This document shows positions 1 through 11,632 of a DNA stretch of 64,000 nucleotides, piece by piece. The stretch is from contig NW_006921538.1 in NCBI RefSeq assembly GCF_000340215.1, positions 310,001-374,000 on the forward strand, given 5' to 3'. Position 1 is the first letter of the stretch. Each line of letters begins with the position of its first letter. The translations under genes were made by a program, and so were the position numbers. The notes under the pieces were generated by a model, which did no database searches, was not told where the DNA came from, and was given only the letters and a program-made list of their open reading frames with translations. Source of the stretch: Pseudocercospora fijiensis CIRAD86. Lineage: Eukaryota; Ascomycota; Dothideomycetes; Mycosphaerellales; Mycosphaerellaceae.

Positions 1-91
1 TTGTTCTACTATTTCCGGTCTTGTTACGACCTATAGAAGCACTAGGTCCCTTCTTGCGAGGCGTCGTAGCTTAGTTAAGTAGACTCGCTAT
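1..91 (-). pseudogene. Histone H3-like gene 2 of hAT copy B, 5' end only
   Basis: This is the first 30 codons of the second H3-like gene of the outer hAT, read on the minus strand from a start codon at 91 that now reads ATA. ATG to ATA is the expected RIP change. The codons match exon 1 of the copy A gene (23912 onward), including the basic stretch TTPRKKGPSAST. The rest of the gene is beyond the window edge. It is a fragment of a RIP-damaged gene, and the assignment rests on the complete copy A version. Confidence 0.6.
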
Positions 92-452
92 TATAAAAGT
101 CGTCGAATTGAGGAAAAAAGTACGTTACGAAGGTATACGAAGGCGCGCGCGGAGCGAGGGTATTACGGAGGTAGTAGATATAGAGCGTAGAGGTATAGGT
201 ATCGATACGAAGGTTAAATATAGCGGTAGTATCGCAGTATCGCTAGGCAATAGAGTAAGCTTCGCGTAAGCCTATATTATAGTAACGTTAGAGTAAGGAA
301 AGAAGGTAGGTACGGCTAAAAAAGGTAGGCACGGCTAAAAAAGGCAGGTACGGCAGACTTTGAAATATAGCCGGTATATATAGCCGGTATAGTAATAGGC
401 GAAAGCCTCCTTTTAATAAATAGCCGGCGTAATAATAGTATCCTACTATAGT
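1..452 (-). mobile_element. Outer hAT transposon (copy B), leftmost segment
   Basis: This is the part of the outer hAT lying just 5' of, and into, its second histone H3-like gene. It is colinear, in reverse complement, with bases about 23560-24005 of hAT copy A. The segment is cut on the left by the window edge and on the right by chromovirus copy 1 at 453. Bases 448-452 (ATAGT) are the left target-site duplication of that insertion and reappear at 7591-7595. The element continues at 7591, 29457 and 42473. About 1.9 kb of its right end, including that TIR, must lie outside the window. Confidence 0.85.
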
Positions 453-648
453 TGTTAGGGCTAAAGAGGCTATACGTGATTGGTATATAACTAGGCTAAG
501 TGAAGCTAGGGTCTTAGTGCCTTAGGCAGGGCTTGGCGCTTAGTAATAGGCTAACTTGCCTGCCTTCCTCCCTCTCCTCCTAGCTCCTTATCGAATACTA
601 CCTGTACCTACTACTACCCTATCTACCTACTAATATACCCTTCTTATA
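453..648 (+). repeat. 5' LTR of chromovirus copy 1
   Basis: 196-bp direct repeat with the 3' LTR at 7395-7590. The differences I see are C/T or G/A transitions, as RIP would give. The right end reads CTTATA where the 3' LTR keeps CTTACA. It has a pyrimidine-rich tract near its middle (CCTTCCTCCCTCTCCTCC). Internal sequence begins TAGTATTCGATCTACC, the place where a primer-binding site should sit. I could not match that to a tRNA. Confidence 0.92.
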
Positions 649-869
649 TAGTATTCGATCTACCCTTTAAGGGCAGCAGCTAGATAGTCCTTATTTTAAG
701 CTTTTAGCGGTATAGCTACGAATAAGACTAATCTAACTATATTGCGCCCGAAGAACGGGACCTATACGTACTATTCTATCGAAGCAACCGTACTAATTAT
801 TAAGCGAGGCCTTCTATACGGCCTATTATACTAAGTTAATCGTACTAGACTAATATCTACTAATTCCGC

Positions 870-2290
870 TATATCCGCATCTTAGGGGCTAACAATATAT
901 TATTAGTGCCGCCCCTTATAATAGCCGGTTTATTACGAAACAATAACCGTGCTACCGCTAGCAGCGCTAGCAACGACAATGCTAGTAGCATAGTACCTAC
1001 TAAAGTGCCTACTAAGGTACCTACTAGAGTACCTACTAAAGAGCCTACTACTAGGCCTACCGAAGAACCTATAATTCTAGGTAACGACCTAGAGTTGCCT
1101 ATTAACGACATTCTTAACAACATTGTTAATCGACGATATAGCTAACTAGCCTTTAGCCCTCAACTATTAGGGAGACTTTAAGAAGCTACTTAAAACAGGC
1201 TTACTGCCCTACGTTAAGAACAATAGCTAAAGGATAACCTCCTCGAGCTTCGCCGCCTTTAGGAAGACCCTACTACTACTAAACCAATAGCAGGGCCTTC
1301 TTTACTACCCGTTTTAGTCTAAAAGAAGGATGCTAAACTTAAGGACTGTACCGTGTTTAATAGCTCTAGTCGGAAGCAATACAATAATTATATTCGTAAC
1401 TGCGAGCTTAACTAGCGCAATGTACTAAGAGCGCTACTAGATAACTACTCATTAGTCGTCTACGCTATACAATACATTAATAGCGACCTAAAACGCACCT
1501 AGGATAACTACTTTAACTCCCTTACTAATTAGACCGCTATTTAGCAGCAAACCTATAAGACTATTATACTAGACACCCTTAGAAACCCTATACTAAGGCA
1601 ATAACATGCTTAGGACCTGTACCTTCGAGCTAAACAAAAGACTAATTAATCGGCTCGTTTATTCGAGGCCTATTTAAAGACCCTCGAGGATAACCTTCCG
1701 GCTAAGACTAATTCTATATAGATCTCGGAAATACGCCTAAAACTTAGATAGGAACTTATCCTCGAATTGGACCGTCGCCGTATATTCGAATAAGCTAACC
1801 TAATACGCATTTAATTTATAGTCGAAGTAGAAACAGCCGAACGAGCTGTCTAGCTCTAATAACGACTAGAATCGAGGATCCGGCTAGCTAGTACTAACCG
1901 CGGCAATCGTAGTAGCCGCGGAGGAAACTAAGGTTCCTACTATAACAACAATGCTAACAATAGGAATAGTAACAATAACCGTAGAAGAGGCCGTAGCCGT
2001 CGGCTATATAGAGGAGGCCGCGATAGGGGCCGTAGAAGGGGCTCGTATCCCTATAATGCTAACCGCTCGGCTAACAATAGCAACAATAGCTACGGCAGTC
2101 TACTAACCGGATTGAAGTGCTTCAATTGTAATAGTACTAGCTATCTACTAGGCTAATGCGACAAACCTAAGGACTAGGCCCGAATTAACCGTACTTCCGC
2201 TAAGTATAGGAAACACCTTTTAGCCGCTAATACTACCCTAGTCGGCTCTTTCAATTAGTCGAAAAAAGAGTAAGCGCCGCACTAACTGTT
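870..2290 (+). pseudogene. Gag of chromovirus copy 1
   Basis: Nucleocapsid/capsid polyprotein, read in one frame (codons starting at multiples of three) with about 40 RIP-type stops. It starts with a Pro/Thr repeat segment (VPTKVPTKVPTRVPTK) near 990-1040. A Gln- and Leu-rich capsid region follows, then a basic Arg/Gly/Asn-rich stretch near 1890-2090, and one zinc knuckle near 2118-2160. The knuckle is C-x2-C-x4-H-x4-C, with the His codon now TAT. The start codon is not identifiable. Pol follows in a different frame (-1 relative to gag), and the gag frame has an A6 run (2262-2267) two codons before a TAA. That TAA may be a mutated CAA. Confidence 0.8.
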
Positions 2291-2299
2291 AGCCTTGTA

Positions 2300-5200
2300 C
2301 GGCGTAAGACTATCGACATTATGCTAGCTATAATACGCTCCTACCTCGTATAGGATACGAAGGGCACTACCTATTAAACTAAGGTTATACTAGATCTAGG
2401 AAATTCAGTTAGTGCCCTTATTAGCTATCGCCTAGCTAAGCAATTAGACCTTCGACAACTGCCGAGGACTAACCTACTAACCCTTGCTTAGTTTAATAAC
2501 GCTCGGCACTTAACCTATAGGGCCTACTATATTCCTATAGCTCTAAAGGACGACCTCGGAAATGAACGCCTACTAAACTTTACTACCTACGCAGTAGATA
2601 TAGACAACCTATATAGGGGAGCTACTATTGTTATTAGCAACCCTGTTCTTAAGTACTATGCTATAGTTATAGACTTAGGTAGTTAATAATAGCGATTTAG
2701 AATCGCTAGGAAAGAGGACATTAAACATATCGACATTAGCGAGTGCCCTAATAATATTAGGGTCCTGTTTATTAGCAACCTAATACTAGCCTCCGCCTTA
2801 GCTAATCCGACTGCCGATTTGCTCGGTAGTAATAACGATAAACCTATGCCCCCTAATAGTATAGACCCTAAACAGCTTAAGCGTATACTAGAGCCTATTC
2901 GAGAGACCTATATTGATGTGTTTAAACACTACCTAGTATCGACATTGCCTATGTTTAAGGAGACGGATTATAAGATTAACATTATAGAGGGCAAGGAGGT
3001 TCCTTTTAGCCCCCTCTACAACCTTAGTAAGCGAGAGCTTGCTATATTACGTAAGTACCTAGAGGAAAACCTAGCTAATAGCCGTATTCGGTATAGTAAC
3101 AGCCCTACTAGTATACTAATCCTGTTTGTTCTAAAGAAGGATAGTAGCCTACGGTTATACGTTAATTACCGTAGACTTAATGCTGTTACTATTAAAGACC
3201 GCTATCCACTTCCGCTTATTAATAAGACCCTCGATCGCCTTTCTAGGGCCTACTTCTACACTATACTAGACATTAAGGATGCGTACTATCGTATCCGCAT
3301 TCGCAAGGGCGACGAATAGAAGACGGCCTTCTATACTCGCTATAGCTATTTTAAGTACTTAGTTATGCTATTTGGGCTAGCTAATGCCCCTGCTACATTC
3401 TAGTCCTATATTAATCGGGCCCTATTAGGCCTATTAGATCACCTCTGTATAGTCTACCTAGATAACATCCTAGTTTATATACACTTACCTAATATTGCGG
3501 AGCACTAGGCTATAGTCCGTAAGGTACTCGATCGCCTACGAGCCTATAGCTTATATTATAAGCCTTCTAAATGCACCTTTGCTATAAAAGAGGTATTATT
3601 CCTCGGCTTCCTCGTATTAACTAAGGGTGTTAAGGCTAATCCTAATCGGATTAAAACTATTACTAAATAGCCTGTCCCTACGTTACTTAAGGAGCTATAG
3701 TCGTTCCTCGGTTTTGCTAACTTCTACCGTCGGTTTATTAAGGGCTATTCGAGGCACGTAATGCTACTAACTAAGCTTACTAAAACTAAGGCCAATCTAT
3801 CTAGAGAGTTCAGATAGACTAATAAGACACAAGCCGCTTTTAACGGTCTAAAGTAACGCTTTACTAAAGTCCCCTTATTGTACTATTTCGTGCTAAGTAA
3901 ACAGATCCGTATCGAGACTAACGCTTTACAGTTCGCTATATTAGCTATTATATTACAGCAGGCTAATAACACCTACTAGTACCCGATTGCCTTCTTCTCG
4001 AGGAAGATAATTAATGCTAAACGTCGCTACGAGACCTACGAGTAAGAGCTCCTAGCTATTATCGAGGCCTTTAAGCACTAGCGCTACTATCTCGATAGTA
4101 TATAGCATACTATTTAGGTCTATACGGACTATAACAACCTCCGTAGAATTACGAAGGTTACTAGGGTTATAGGTCGATAGGCTAGATAGGCCGTCTACCT
4201 CGCTAGGTTTGATTTTAATATATTATATCGGCTAGGCGTAAGCAACCCTGCTAATAGCCTATCGAGGCGACCTAATTACGACAGCGAGACTTAGCAATCT
4301 ATTAATTCATTGTTTCTAACCCTGTAGTATAAGATTGCTATAGCCCGTATTATTAATAAGCAAGCGTAGGATAAGCGGACTTCCGGACCCCGCGGCGGTA
4401 ACAAATACTATAGCGGAGTTGTCGTTCTTCTAGTATACGTTAAGAAGGACGTAGATCGCTCGAGCTATAATAACTCGATTAAAGATATTGCTATCTATAG
4501 CGATAGCACTATAGAAGAGGTTGCAGTAGTTCCGGCTACTAGTGCTATTAGATATATATAATACGTACCTCGTTCGATAGTACGGGTACTATTAAATAAC
4601 CTTGCAAATAGGGATAGTTAATCGTTTATAGATAAGCTGTTACGTGCTTAGCAGAGGGACGCCTTTGCTATCGAGCGTATTAATAGGCTTGTAAGTAGAC
4701 GGGCGACTCGATCTAGTAAGAGTAACAACTAGTCGATCGACGACAAGGGTTACTTAAAGTTCAAGGGCAGATACTATGTCCCCGCTAAACAATCGATTAG
4801 ATAAGAGCTTTTAAAGAGGCACTATAATAGTAAACTCGCTAGTTACTATAGTATAGAGAGGTCGCACGAGTTACTATCGCGCATATACTACTAGCTAAAT
4901 AGTAAGCGGCATATAAAGGAGTATATACAGACCTATATAGTATACTAGCGAGTTAAAGCACCGAAACACTTACCGTTCGGCGAGCTGTCTTCGCTCCCTG
5001 TTCTAAAGAAGCTATTTGCTAAGCTAATAATAGACTTTATTATAGGCCTTCTACCTGCTAGGCGTAGGGGTAGCAAGGATGTGTATAATACTATCCTTAT
5101 TATAGTAGATCGATTTACTAAGGGCGCTCGATATATCCCGGCGCGGAAAGACTAGACTACTATTAATATAGTAGAGGCGCTATAGAGTAACATCTTCTAT

Positions 5201-6175
5201 ACCTATTAGGGGACCCCTAAGGGGATAGTCTCCGATAGGGGTACGATATTTATATCGTACTATTAGAGCGAAATATGCCTATAGCTAAGACTGAAGCATC
5301 GGCTATTAATAGCCTTCTATCTATAGACTAACGGTTAAACAGAGAGGCAGAATGCTACCTTGCAGCAGTACCTGCGTAGTTATATTAATAAGAACCCCGA
5401 GGACTAGGTCAACCTCCTATAACTAGCTAAATTCGTATACAATAACAGTGTCTACTTATCTACTAAGGTCTCCCCTTATTTTGCTATAATAGGCTAGAAC
5501 GCTGCCTTACTATAAGACCTACTTATCTCGCTCGAGGCCGAGCGTAAGGAAAGGGAAGCGTATTAAGTACTAACACCTAAGATACTAGCGGCTATTAAGA
5601 GGGTTCAAAAGATGCGAGAGATTTACGCTAAGATAGCTAACAAACTAGCAAAGGCCTAGGCCTATTAGAAGGCCTATTACGATAAACATTACATCCCGAT
5701 AACCTTTAAGCAAGGCGATATAGTTATGCTAAGCACTAAGAACCTCCGCATCCGTAAGCACCTATTACCTAACGGCAAAACAAGGCCTAAGCTCGCACTA
5801 AGATATATTAGTCTATTCCGCATTCGAGAAGTTAAGGGCTCCTCCGTATAGGCCTATTAGTTGTAGCTTCCTCCTTATTATACTATCTATAACACCTTCT
5901 ATGTATCCCTCCTTAAGCTATATTACCTGCGCGAGGGGGATGAAGCCCCTACTAAATACGAAGACATACTAGCGGATAGGGAAGAGCTATAGTCTATAAA
6001 ACGTATCCTATAGCACCGGACTAGGAAAGGCAAGAAGGAGTACCTATTAAGATAGCAAGGCTATTTACCTAAATAGGACTCGTAGGAAGCTAAAGCCTCT
6101 TTTAAAGATATAACTAAGTTGTTAGATAAGTATTAGACTAGTATAAAGAATAAGAAGAAGGCTAAGGGCCTATAA
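2300..6175 (+). pseudogene. Pol of chromovirus copy 1 (protease-RT-RNase H-integrase-chromodomain)
   Basis: The protease core is near 2378-2420 (DLGNSVSALIS). RT spans about 2940-3700, with a mid-RT segment (NYRRLNAVTIKDRYPLPLIN) and a catalytic YLDD box now reading YLDN near 3455-3475, a G-to-A RIP change in an active-site codon. RNase H follows to about 4270. Integrase lies at about 4800-5540, with a zinc-binding His/Cys region, then catalytic Asp (IIDFI), Asp (SDRG) and Glu (TNGxTER). A chromodomain closes the protein (about 5956-6140, EYLLR then a mutated W, QGYLPK). Chromodomains of this class bind methylated H3K9 and direct integration to heterochromatin. The stop is TAA at 6173-6175, in the frame of the RT. 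Confidence 0.92.
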
Positions 6176-6186
6176 TGTCGCCTAGG

Positions 6187-6213
6187 AATAATACTACCCC
6201 CGGGGTGCTATTA
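6187..6213. repeat. GC-core palindrome after chromovirus pol
   Basis: An imperfect inverted repeat around a C5G4 core, with arms TAATACTACCCC and GGGGTGCTATTA. It starts 12 nt after the pol stop codon. The same place in chromovirus copy 2 has a palindrome at 36724-36746. Five related palindromes occur in each copy of the unrelated element Z. See the findings. Confidence 0.8.
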
Positions 6214-7394
6214 GCTAACTAATTAGAGGCCGGCAAACTAGGACAATAAGACTATACTACTATAGTAAACGCGCACCGAGTGTTAATAAGCGCGCTATAA
6301 CGCGTTAACTATCCGCTGCTCTTTTAGGAAACTACCTCTCTACTAACGCGCCCTATAAGGCCCTTCTCCTAGTATTTAGGTCCCCCTCTTGTTCCCTTAT
6401 TCTATCGAGGCCTCGAGGCCTAGGCAATCGGCGAGGACGGCGCGGCCGGCGCGGCTATATTAGTAACAGTGTTGCGGAGTGTGTTGCTATTAAGAAAGGA
6501 CGGACACGGCTATATTAGTAACGGTATTGCCGAGTTGTTATTAGTTAGAGAAGGAAGTTAGAAGAAGGTAAAGTTAGCGCTAAGACGACTAGCGCCGCTA
6601 TTATTAAACATTACCTACTATTGCTACTGCACTTATAAAGACAACCTTACCTATACTACGAGCCTAAGGCACCTTTAATTAAAACTTTAATTAAAACTTT
6701 AAGGCCGAGTTAAAACTTTAACTAAGTTAAAAGATTAAGCGACTAATAGACTAACTAAGGGCAAAAACTATAGAGCTAAGCTAGCCGGGGTCGATCTTGC
6801 GGACAATAGGTTACTCTTTAATCTATCTAACCCTTTAAGCGAGGCGAACCTCTACTACTATACTTATAATAGCCTTTATCTATAGAAACTAGACGAGCTG
6901 TGTTTTTTGAAAAGATAAGATAAGATTAACACTTAAAGGCTGCTAAACCTAGCTAATTAGAGCTAGCGAAACTACGAACAATAAGAACAATAACCCTCGG
7001 AAGCGGACAAACCCTCGGAAGCGGACATTGCTAGGTCTTTTAAGAGTAGACGCAAAGAACTCGATACGACATTACTTAGAACGGAGGCAGTGCTACAATA
7101 CCTCGTACGTCTACCTATTATAGTAGGGAAGACGCGCTCGTATTGTAATTAGTCGAAGGCCTTTAATTCTTATAGATATATATTACTTTATAGTTCATTG
7201 TATATAGAGATAGCGTAGTTAGAGTTATACGTTGTATTGTTTAGAGGTAAGGTTTGATATAGTTATATAATTAGGTAGTTAAGTGTTCAATTTAGCGCGG
7301 GCTAAGTAGCTTATTAAACTTACTAAGTTAGCGGCAATAGAGGTCGTAGAATATAGACAGGCTACGAGGGCGCGGCCTTTAGAAGGGAAGCGTG
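6214..7394 (+). other. 3' non-coding region of chromovirus copy 1
   Basis: About 1.2 kb between the post-pol palindrome and the 3' LTR with no long reading frame on either strand. It holds a short tandem array of AATTAAAACTTT-like units (about 6675-6735), a doubled CCCTCGGAAGCGGAC unit (6988-7025), and the polypurine tract before 7395. Copy 2 keeps the same arrangement in reverse complement (35583-36723). I see no extra gene here. Confidence 0.6.
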
Positions 7395-7590
7395 TATTAG
7401 GGCTAAAGAGGCTATACGTAATTGGTATGTAACTAGGCCAAGTAAAGCTAGGGTCTTAGTGCCTTAGGCAGGGCTTGGCGCTTAGCAATAGGCTAACTTG
7501 CCTGCCTTCCTCCCTCTTCTTCTAGCTCCTTATCGAATACTACCTATACCTACTACTACCCTATCTACCTACTAATATACCCTTCTTACA
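7395..7590 (+). repeat. 3' LTR of chromovirus copy 1
   Basis: 196 bp, same length as the 5' LTR and colinear with it. Its first bases read TATTAG instead of TGTTAG (TG to TA), while its last bases keep CTTACA. The target duplication ATAGT follows at once (7591-7595). Confidence 0.92.
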
Positions 7591-7691
7591 ATAGTATAGA
7601 TATTCTTTAGTAATGCCTTTACTAGCTATAGTAATCTTATAAGTAACCTAGGCCTATTACTAGTAAATATAAGAAATATTAGGTAGGCTAT
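7591..7691 (-). mobile_element. Outer hAT (copy B), segment between chromovirus 1 and Z1
   Basis: Bases 7596-7691 are colinear with the complement of hAT copy A (about 23455-23555). Bases 7591-7595 are the right ATAGT duplication of the chromovirus, and 7688-7691 (CTAT) is the left duplication of Z1. The segment shows that two LTR elements landed about 100 bp apart in the same hAT intergenic region, upstream of H3-like gene 2. Confidence 0.85.
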
Positions 7692-7971
7692 TAAAGGACA
7701 GAAACCAAAACTACTACTACTACTAGTAGTAATAGTATAGGCTACCGAGGGTAATATAACCTATAGCAATATAGGCAGCTATGTTTAGTATAATAGGATG
7801 ACAAGACGGTTGCTTAGGCTAAAGACTAGAGCCCTATAATATAGGCATTGTAGAAGTGTAATATAAACAATGTACTATACGAGGTTGGTGCTCTATCTAC
7901 AATGTAGAAGGAGGCCTCTTATATAGGCTCAAAACTTAGCCTAGGTGTGTAGGGCCGGTTACTAGCTAATA
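7692..7971 (-). repeat. 3' LTR of Z1
   Basis: 280 bp. Element-sense ends are TATTAGC and CCTTTA, which would be TGTTAGC and CCTTCA before RIP. The (TAC)n-like run ACTACTACTACTACT near the outer end is shared by all four Z LTRs. A polypurine tract lies just inside (complement of TCCCTCCCTTTCTTCG at 7972-7987). Confidence 0.9.
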
Positions 7972-8060
7972 TCCCTCCCTTTCTTCGTATCTAACTAGAC
8001 ACGCTTTATATTACGCGCTTAAAACAAACAAACAGTTATATAGGGCACCTTAGGTATCTA

Positions 8061-8085
8061 GACTATTTTTTAGAACTCCGTAATA
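8061..8085. repeat. Palindrome P5 of Z1 (after the third ORF)
   Basis: Inverted repeat with arms TAATAACACCCC and GGGTAGCATT, about 80 bp beyond the third ORF's stop (8166-8168). It corresponds to 60494-60518 in Z2, where the arms are better preserved. Confidence 0.7.
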
Positions 8086-8165
8086 ACACCCCTAGGGTAG
8101 CATTGTTCCTAGATTCTATTAATATATAAAAACAACTTCCTAAGTACCTAATCCACTACGCTAAC

Positions 8166-10981
8166 TTACTGCTGCTTTAATATACCGTAATCCTTACTAG
8201 TAATAACCTTATTAGCTAGTCGATTCTCTTAAACTCCTCCGTAGGTGTTAAAGCTATTAGCGCTAAAGTACTCTACCTCGAAGTAAGCTTAATTAACGAG
8301 GAGGTTAGTAGCCTTGTCCTATATAGCCTTCTCCTACTCGCGTAGATAGTCCTTAAGCTCCTCCTTACTAAACTAGAGGACTTGTTTAACCTCGTTCTAA
8401 ATAACGTAACTTAACTAAGGAATTCTACCGACTAGGGCATCGGAAATGCAACTAAGGCCTTCGACTAAGATAGCGGCAGGGAAGGCGAACGGTACGAAGG
8501 TGTTAGAACCTAGAAGGGCGGTTAGATTACGGTGCGCCTTAGCAACCTTAGCGACGGTTAAGTTATCGTAGCCCTTAATCTTAGTACTATCGATAATATA
8601 AGAGTAGCCTAGGTCGATTAATATACGGTCGCTCTCGGGCTTTAGGTTACTATACGGAAGGTATAGCATCTAAACAGAGACTTCGTATTCCTTTAGAGGG
8701 TTAAGGATCTGCTAAGCTGCCTCGCCTTCGTTAGACTAACTATCGAATATATAGCCAAAGTCGTCGTTAGTAAGGTGCTTGTTAGTAAGCTTGCTAATCT
8801 TGTTTAGTAGAACTAGGCTATAGGCATTAAGCTTCTTAACCTAGTTCTCGAAGACCTCTAGTTCGTATGTGCCCTCGACGATAGTTGAATAGGCGGTCTT
8901 GTCTTTAGATGTAGGAGAAACCTTAATACGCAGATAGCTAGCACCCTTACTAGCTACAAGCTTAACTATATCTCGTCCGAGACGAGAAGTCTCCTTAGTA
9001 GGGTAGTTCTTATAACCGCTATTACCTACCTTAAAGTACTTAGTGGGCTTAGGGACAGAGATGAGCTCGTATATATAATTAGGTCGAAGGGCAACGGCTA
9101 AGAGCTATAAGGCGGGATACTAACGGACGATTTAGTTACTTACTCTATAGGTTTAAAGGGCATTGCGGCCTTCCTACTTAGACTTAGGTAGTTTACGTAT
9201 ATGCTAAAAGAATATGCGAAACTCCTCCTATATTAGGTCGACGATAAGAGGAAGGTACGCTCTACGAGGCGACTATATCTAACCGAAGACTCGAGGGAAG
9301 ATAGCATTACTAGTCTAACGAAAGCGGTCGAAGGGGAGGTGCCTTATCCGAGAATGCTAGTAATTAACTTATAGCGACGCTTAGTTAGCGTAAGATCGCG
9401 AGTAATAGTACTAGTAGGGTTGAATGCGTAGAGTCCTAGGGAAGTCGGGGCGGTAGTAGGACGTCTAGGAAACTAGTTAGCATAACTAGTCTTAAGGGTA
9501 GTAAAGGCATCCTAATTAGCAACCTCGCGACTAATCTTTAATAGGCGACCGACGAGGACACTTGCCTTAGCACTAGCATAGAGACTACAGACCTTAGCAG
9601 CCTTCTTAACATAGTTAGTATATATAGTAAACCGCTCCTTACCTAGCTTACTAAGGTCGTCGAGCTATTAACAGATAGATAGGGCGGTAGGAGCTTTGCC
9701 TATATCGGCTTTAGGAACTATATCGATATTAGTAATAAGGTGCGTAATAGAGTCGCCCTTATAAGAACTATAGATATTCTTAGTTAATAGGATCGGCGAG
9801 AGGCCTCTATCTCTACGCTCGCTAAAGGAGCCTTCGGAGGAGACATCTTCTAGTAGTGCATCTAGTATATTAACATCCGAGTTACTATAGTTAGTACTAT
9901 AGTTAGTACTATAGTCGGTACTAGAAGGAGTGCTATACTTCTTAGTAGCCTTGCGGAGGGCCTAGCGAGCATACAATACCTTCTTACGCGCTGCTTCGGC
10001 CTTAGCGCGCTCGTCTTAAACTTCTTAAAGGATCTTATAGTTGCGGGTCGAGCGACGATCTTTAGCCTACATTTCTATAGCGAGCGTAAGACTAGTAGCC
10101 GTATCGGCCTCGGTTTCTAGGCGAAGAGCCTTACGTTTAAGGACATTAACGATAGGAGCCTCTTAACCCTTAATAATAAAGCCTATACTATTAATACGAT
10201 AGCCCTTCTCTTTTAGTAGATCCTTAGTTATTTGTACGTTAAGATCGACCTAGACAATCGCATCGTAGTGCTTCTTCTAGTAGGCTATCGTAAAGTCGTT
10301 AAGCGTAAAGGACAAGTTAAGTAGCTACTTGCCTACCTTCTTACTAGCGGTAGATACGCGATAGATTATAGTATAGGAAAGATGCTCGGCGCCTTAACGA
10401 CGGACCTTGTACTTGTTAACGAACGAAGAGACCTGCTTAGTACGCTCTTGTCTACCGTAGGCGAAGTTAATAAGGCTCTTAGGAAGACTGCTTAGTCCTC
10501 CCTAGTATTCGAAGGCCTAGTCGAGGGTCTTAAAGCGTAAACGAATCTAGGTACCGGCCGTCTCGAGGCTATAGACGATAGGAAAGGCTTGCTCGATATC
10601 TATATCGTTAAGAACCTCGCGCTTAAAGATACGCTTACCGATAGACTAACGCAAGTTGTTTATACCGTACGCAACTAAGATAGTAGCCTTCTTAATGTTC
10701 TTATTAATAACGCGTAGCAGGGTACGAGCGTTCTAGATCTTCTCTTAAGGGTCTTTAAGGGCGGTAACGATCTAGAAGTAGTGCTCGAGGCTAGTTGTAG
10801 TAGCTAAGGCGCTGTCGGATAGGGCTTCGATCGGAACTAGGGCGGCTAGGCTTAGGTTAATAGGGGCAGGTAGGTCGTTACTACTACTAGCGCCTAGCGG
10901 ATTCGGGGCGCCGGAAGATATAGTCGACCGAAGCGGAGGTAGGTTGTAAACGAGTTTGTAAGTGTGTTCGTTGCTTAACAA
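8166..10981 (-). pseudogene. Third ORF of Z1, function unknown
   Basis: About 930 codons read from about 10981 down to a TAA at 8166-8168, interrupted only by RIP-type stops in the parts I read. It sits downstream of pol on the element's coding strand, between two palindromes. The N-terminal part is Pro/Ser-rich (NLPPLRSTISSGAPNPLG). A helical region follows, then a strongly charged, probably coiled-coil stretch near the middle. The C-terminal part is hydrophobic-mixed and well kept between Z1 and Z2 (LVEGLxxISDALVxRIP; VAKAxRNLTALL). No RT, integrase, envelope or transposase motif is visible. The first long frame opens with a TTG, so the true start is not fixed. I do not recognise the family. 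Confidence 0.65.
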
Positions 10982-11338
10982 TAATAATTAAAGGGTTTAA
11001 ATAGAAGGGGGGGGGTAGTTAGGCGGTAGCGAGTTAGTTAGTAATCGAGTAGAAGAAGGAGCTTAGGAAGCTCGCTTTAAATATAGTGCGAAGGTAACGT
11101 AGTCCGTATATTCCGCGCTAGTAAAGCAAACGGATAACGGCTGTATATAAAAGTAAAGCTACATGCGAGACTTCTTTATTATTAGGGCAGGCTAAAGTTT
11201 GACAATCGATCTAGCTAATTGCTAGTAGCGACTACGCGCCTTTATTAACCTTTAGCTATCGTAGATTCTCGCGTACTCGAAATATAACTAGTTAGTTCGA
11301 GTCCTTAGTAGAAATCTATAGTAGTAAAGCTAGCGGGA
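10982..11338 (-). other. Leader of the third ORF in Z1
   Basis: About 360 bp between palindrome P4 and the third ORF. It holds a purine/pyrimidine run (GAAGGGGGGGGG at about 11007-11018), and its Z2 counterpart is C-rich at 57605-57615. I see no coding frame. It looks like an untranslated leader because it lies between a palindrome and the ORF in both copies. Confidence 0.4.
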
Positions 11339-11365
11339 CTAATAATACCCCCGGGGTAGTATTAG
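11339..11365. repeat. Palindrome P4 of Z1 (before the third ORF)
   Basis: 27-bp inverted repeat with one mismatch. Arms are CTAATAATACCCC and GGGGTAGTATTAG around a single C. It matches 57257-57283 in Z2. Confidence 0.85.
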
Positions 11366-11632
11366 CTTTTCTTTAGAGATGCTCGGTAACGAGGAGTAAG
11401 TCGCCTAGGCCTAGCGTAGCTAATTCGTTAGTGCGTTAGCCTATAGCACTGCCGTTGTAGATATAGCATTACCTTTTATATTAGCAAGTACGTAAAGGTA
11501 GTCTATGCGTTTACCTTCTTCCTTCTTCTAAATACTAAGCTTAATAGCCTAAGGTCCCTATTCTTAGAGGCTATCGGCCTAGGTTGCTATATCTATCTAA
11601 GAGCTAGGAAGGGAGAGGGTTAGGTTCGGCCA

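Larger units (their letters stand above)
453..7590 (+). mobile_element. Ty3/gypsy chromovirus, copy 1 (complete, RIP-degraded)
   Basis: Full-length LTR retrotransposon of 7,138 bp with two 196-bp LTRs and an ATAGT duplication at 448-452 and 7591-7595. The empty site is visible in hAT copy A (complement near 23560), where the same hAT sequence carries ATAGT once. LTR ends are TGTTAG and CTTACA, partly turned to TA by RIP. The order is gag with a zinc knuckle, protease, RT, RNase H, integrase, chromodomain, which places it in the chromovirus lineage. A polypurine tract, AGAAGGGAAG, lies at 7381-7390 before the 3' LTR. A second copy lies at 35386-42472 and a fragment at 61056-61326. Every ORF carries many TAG and TAA codons at former Gln and Trp positions, so this copy is dead. 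Confidence 0.95.

Noticed and set aside
869..1123. Minus-strand frame of 84 codons opposite chromovirus gag (and its mirror at 41807-42055)
   Set aside because: It is the reverse reading of the Pro/Thr repeat in gag; gag on the other strand has the zinc knuckle and pol continuity.
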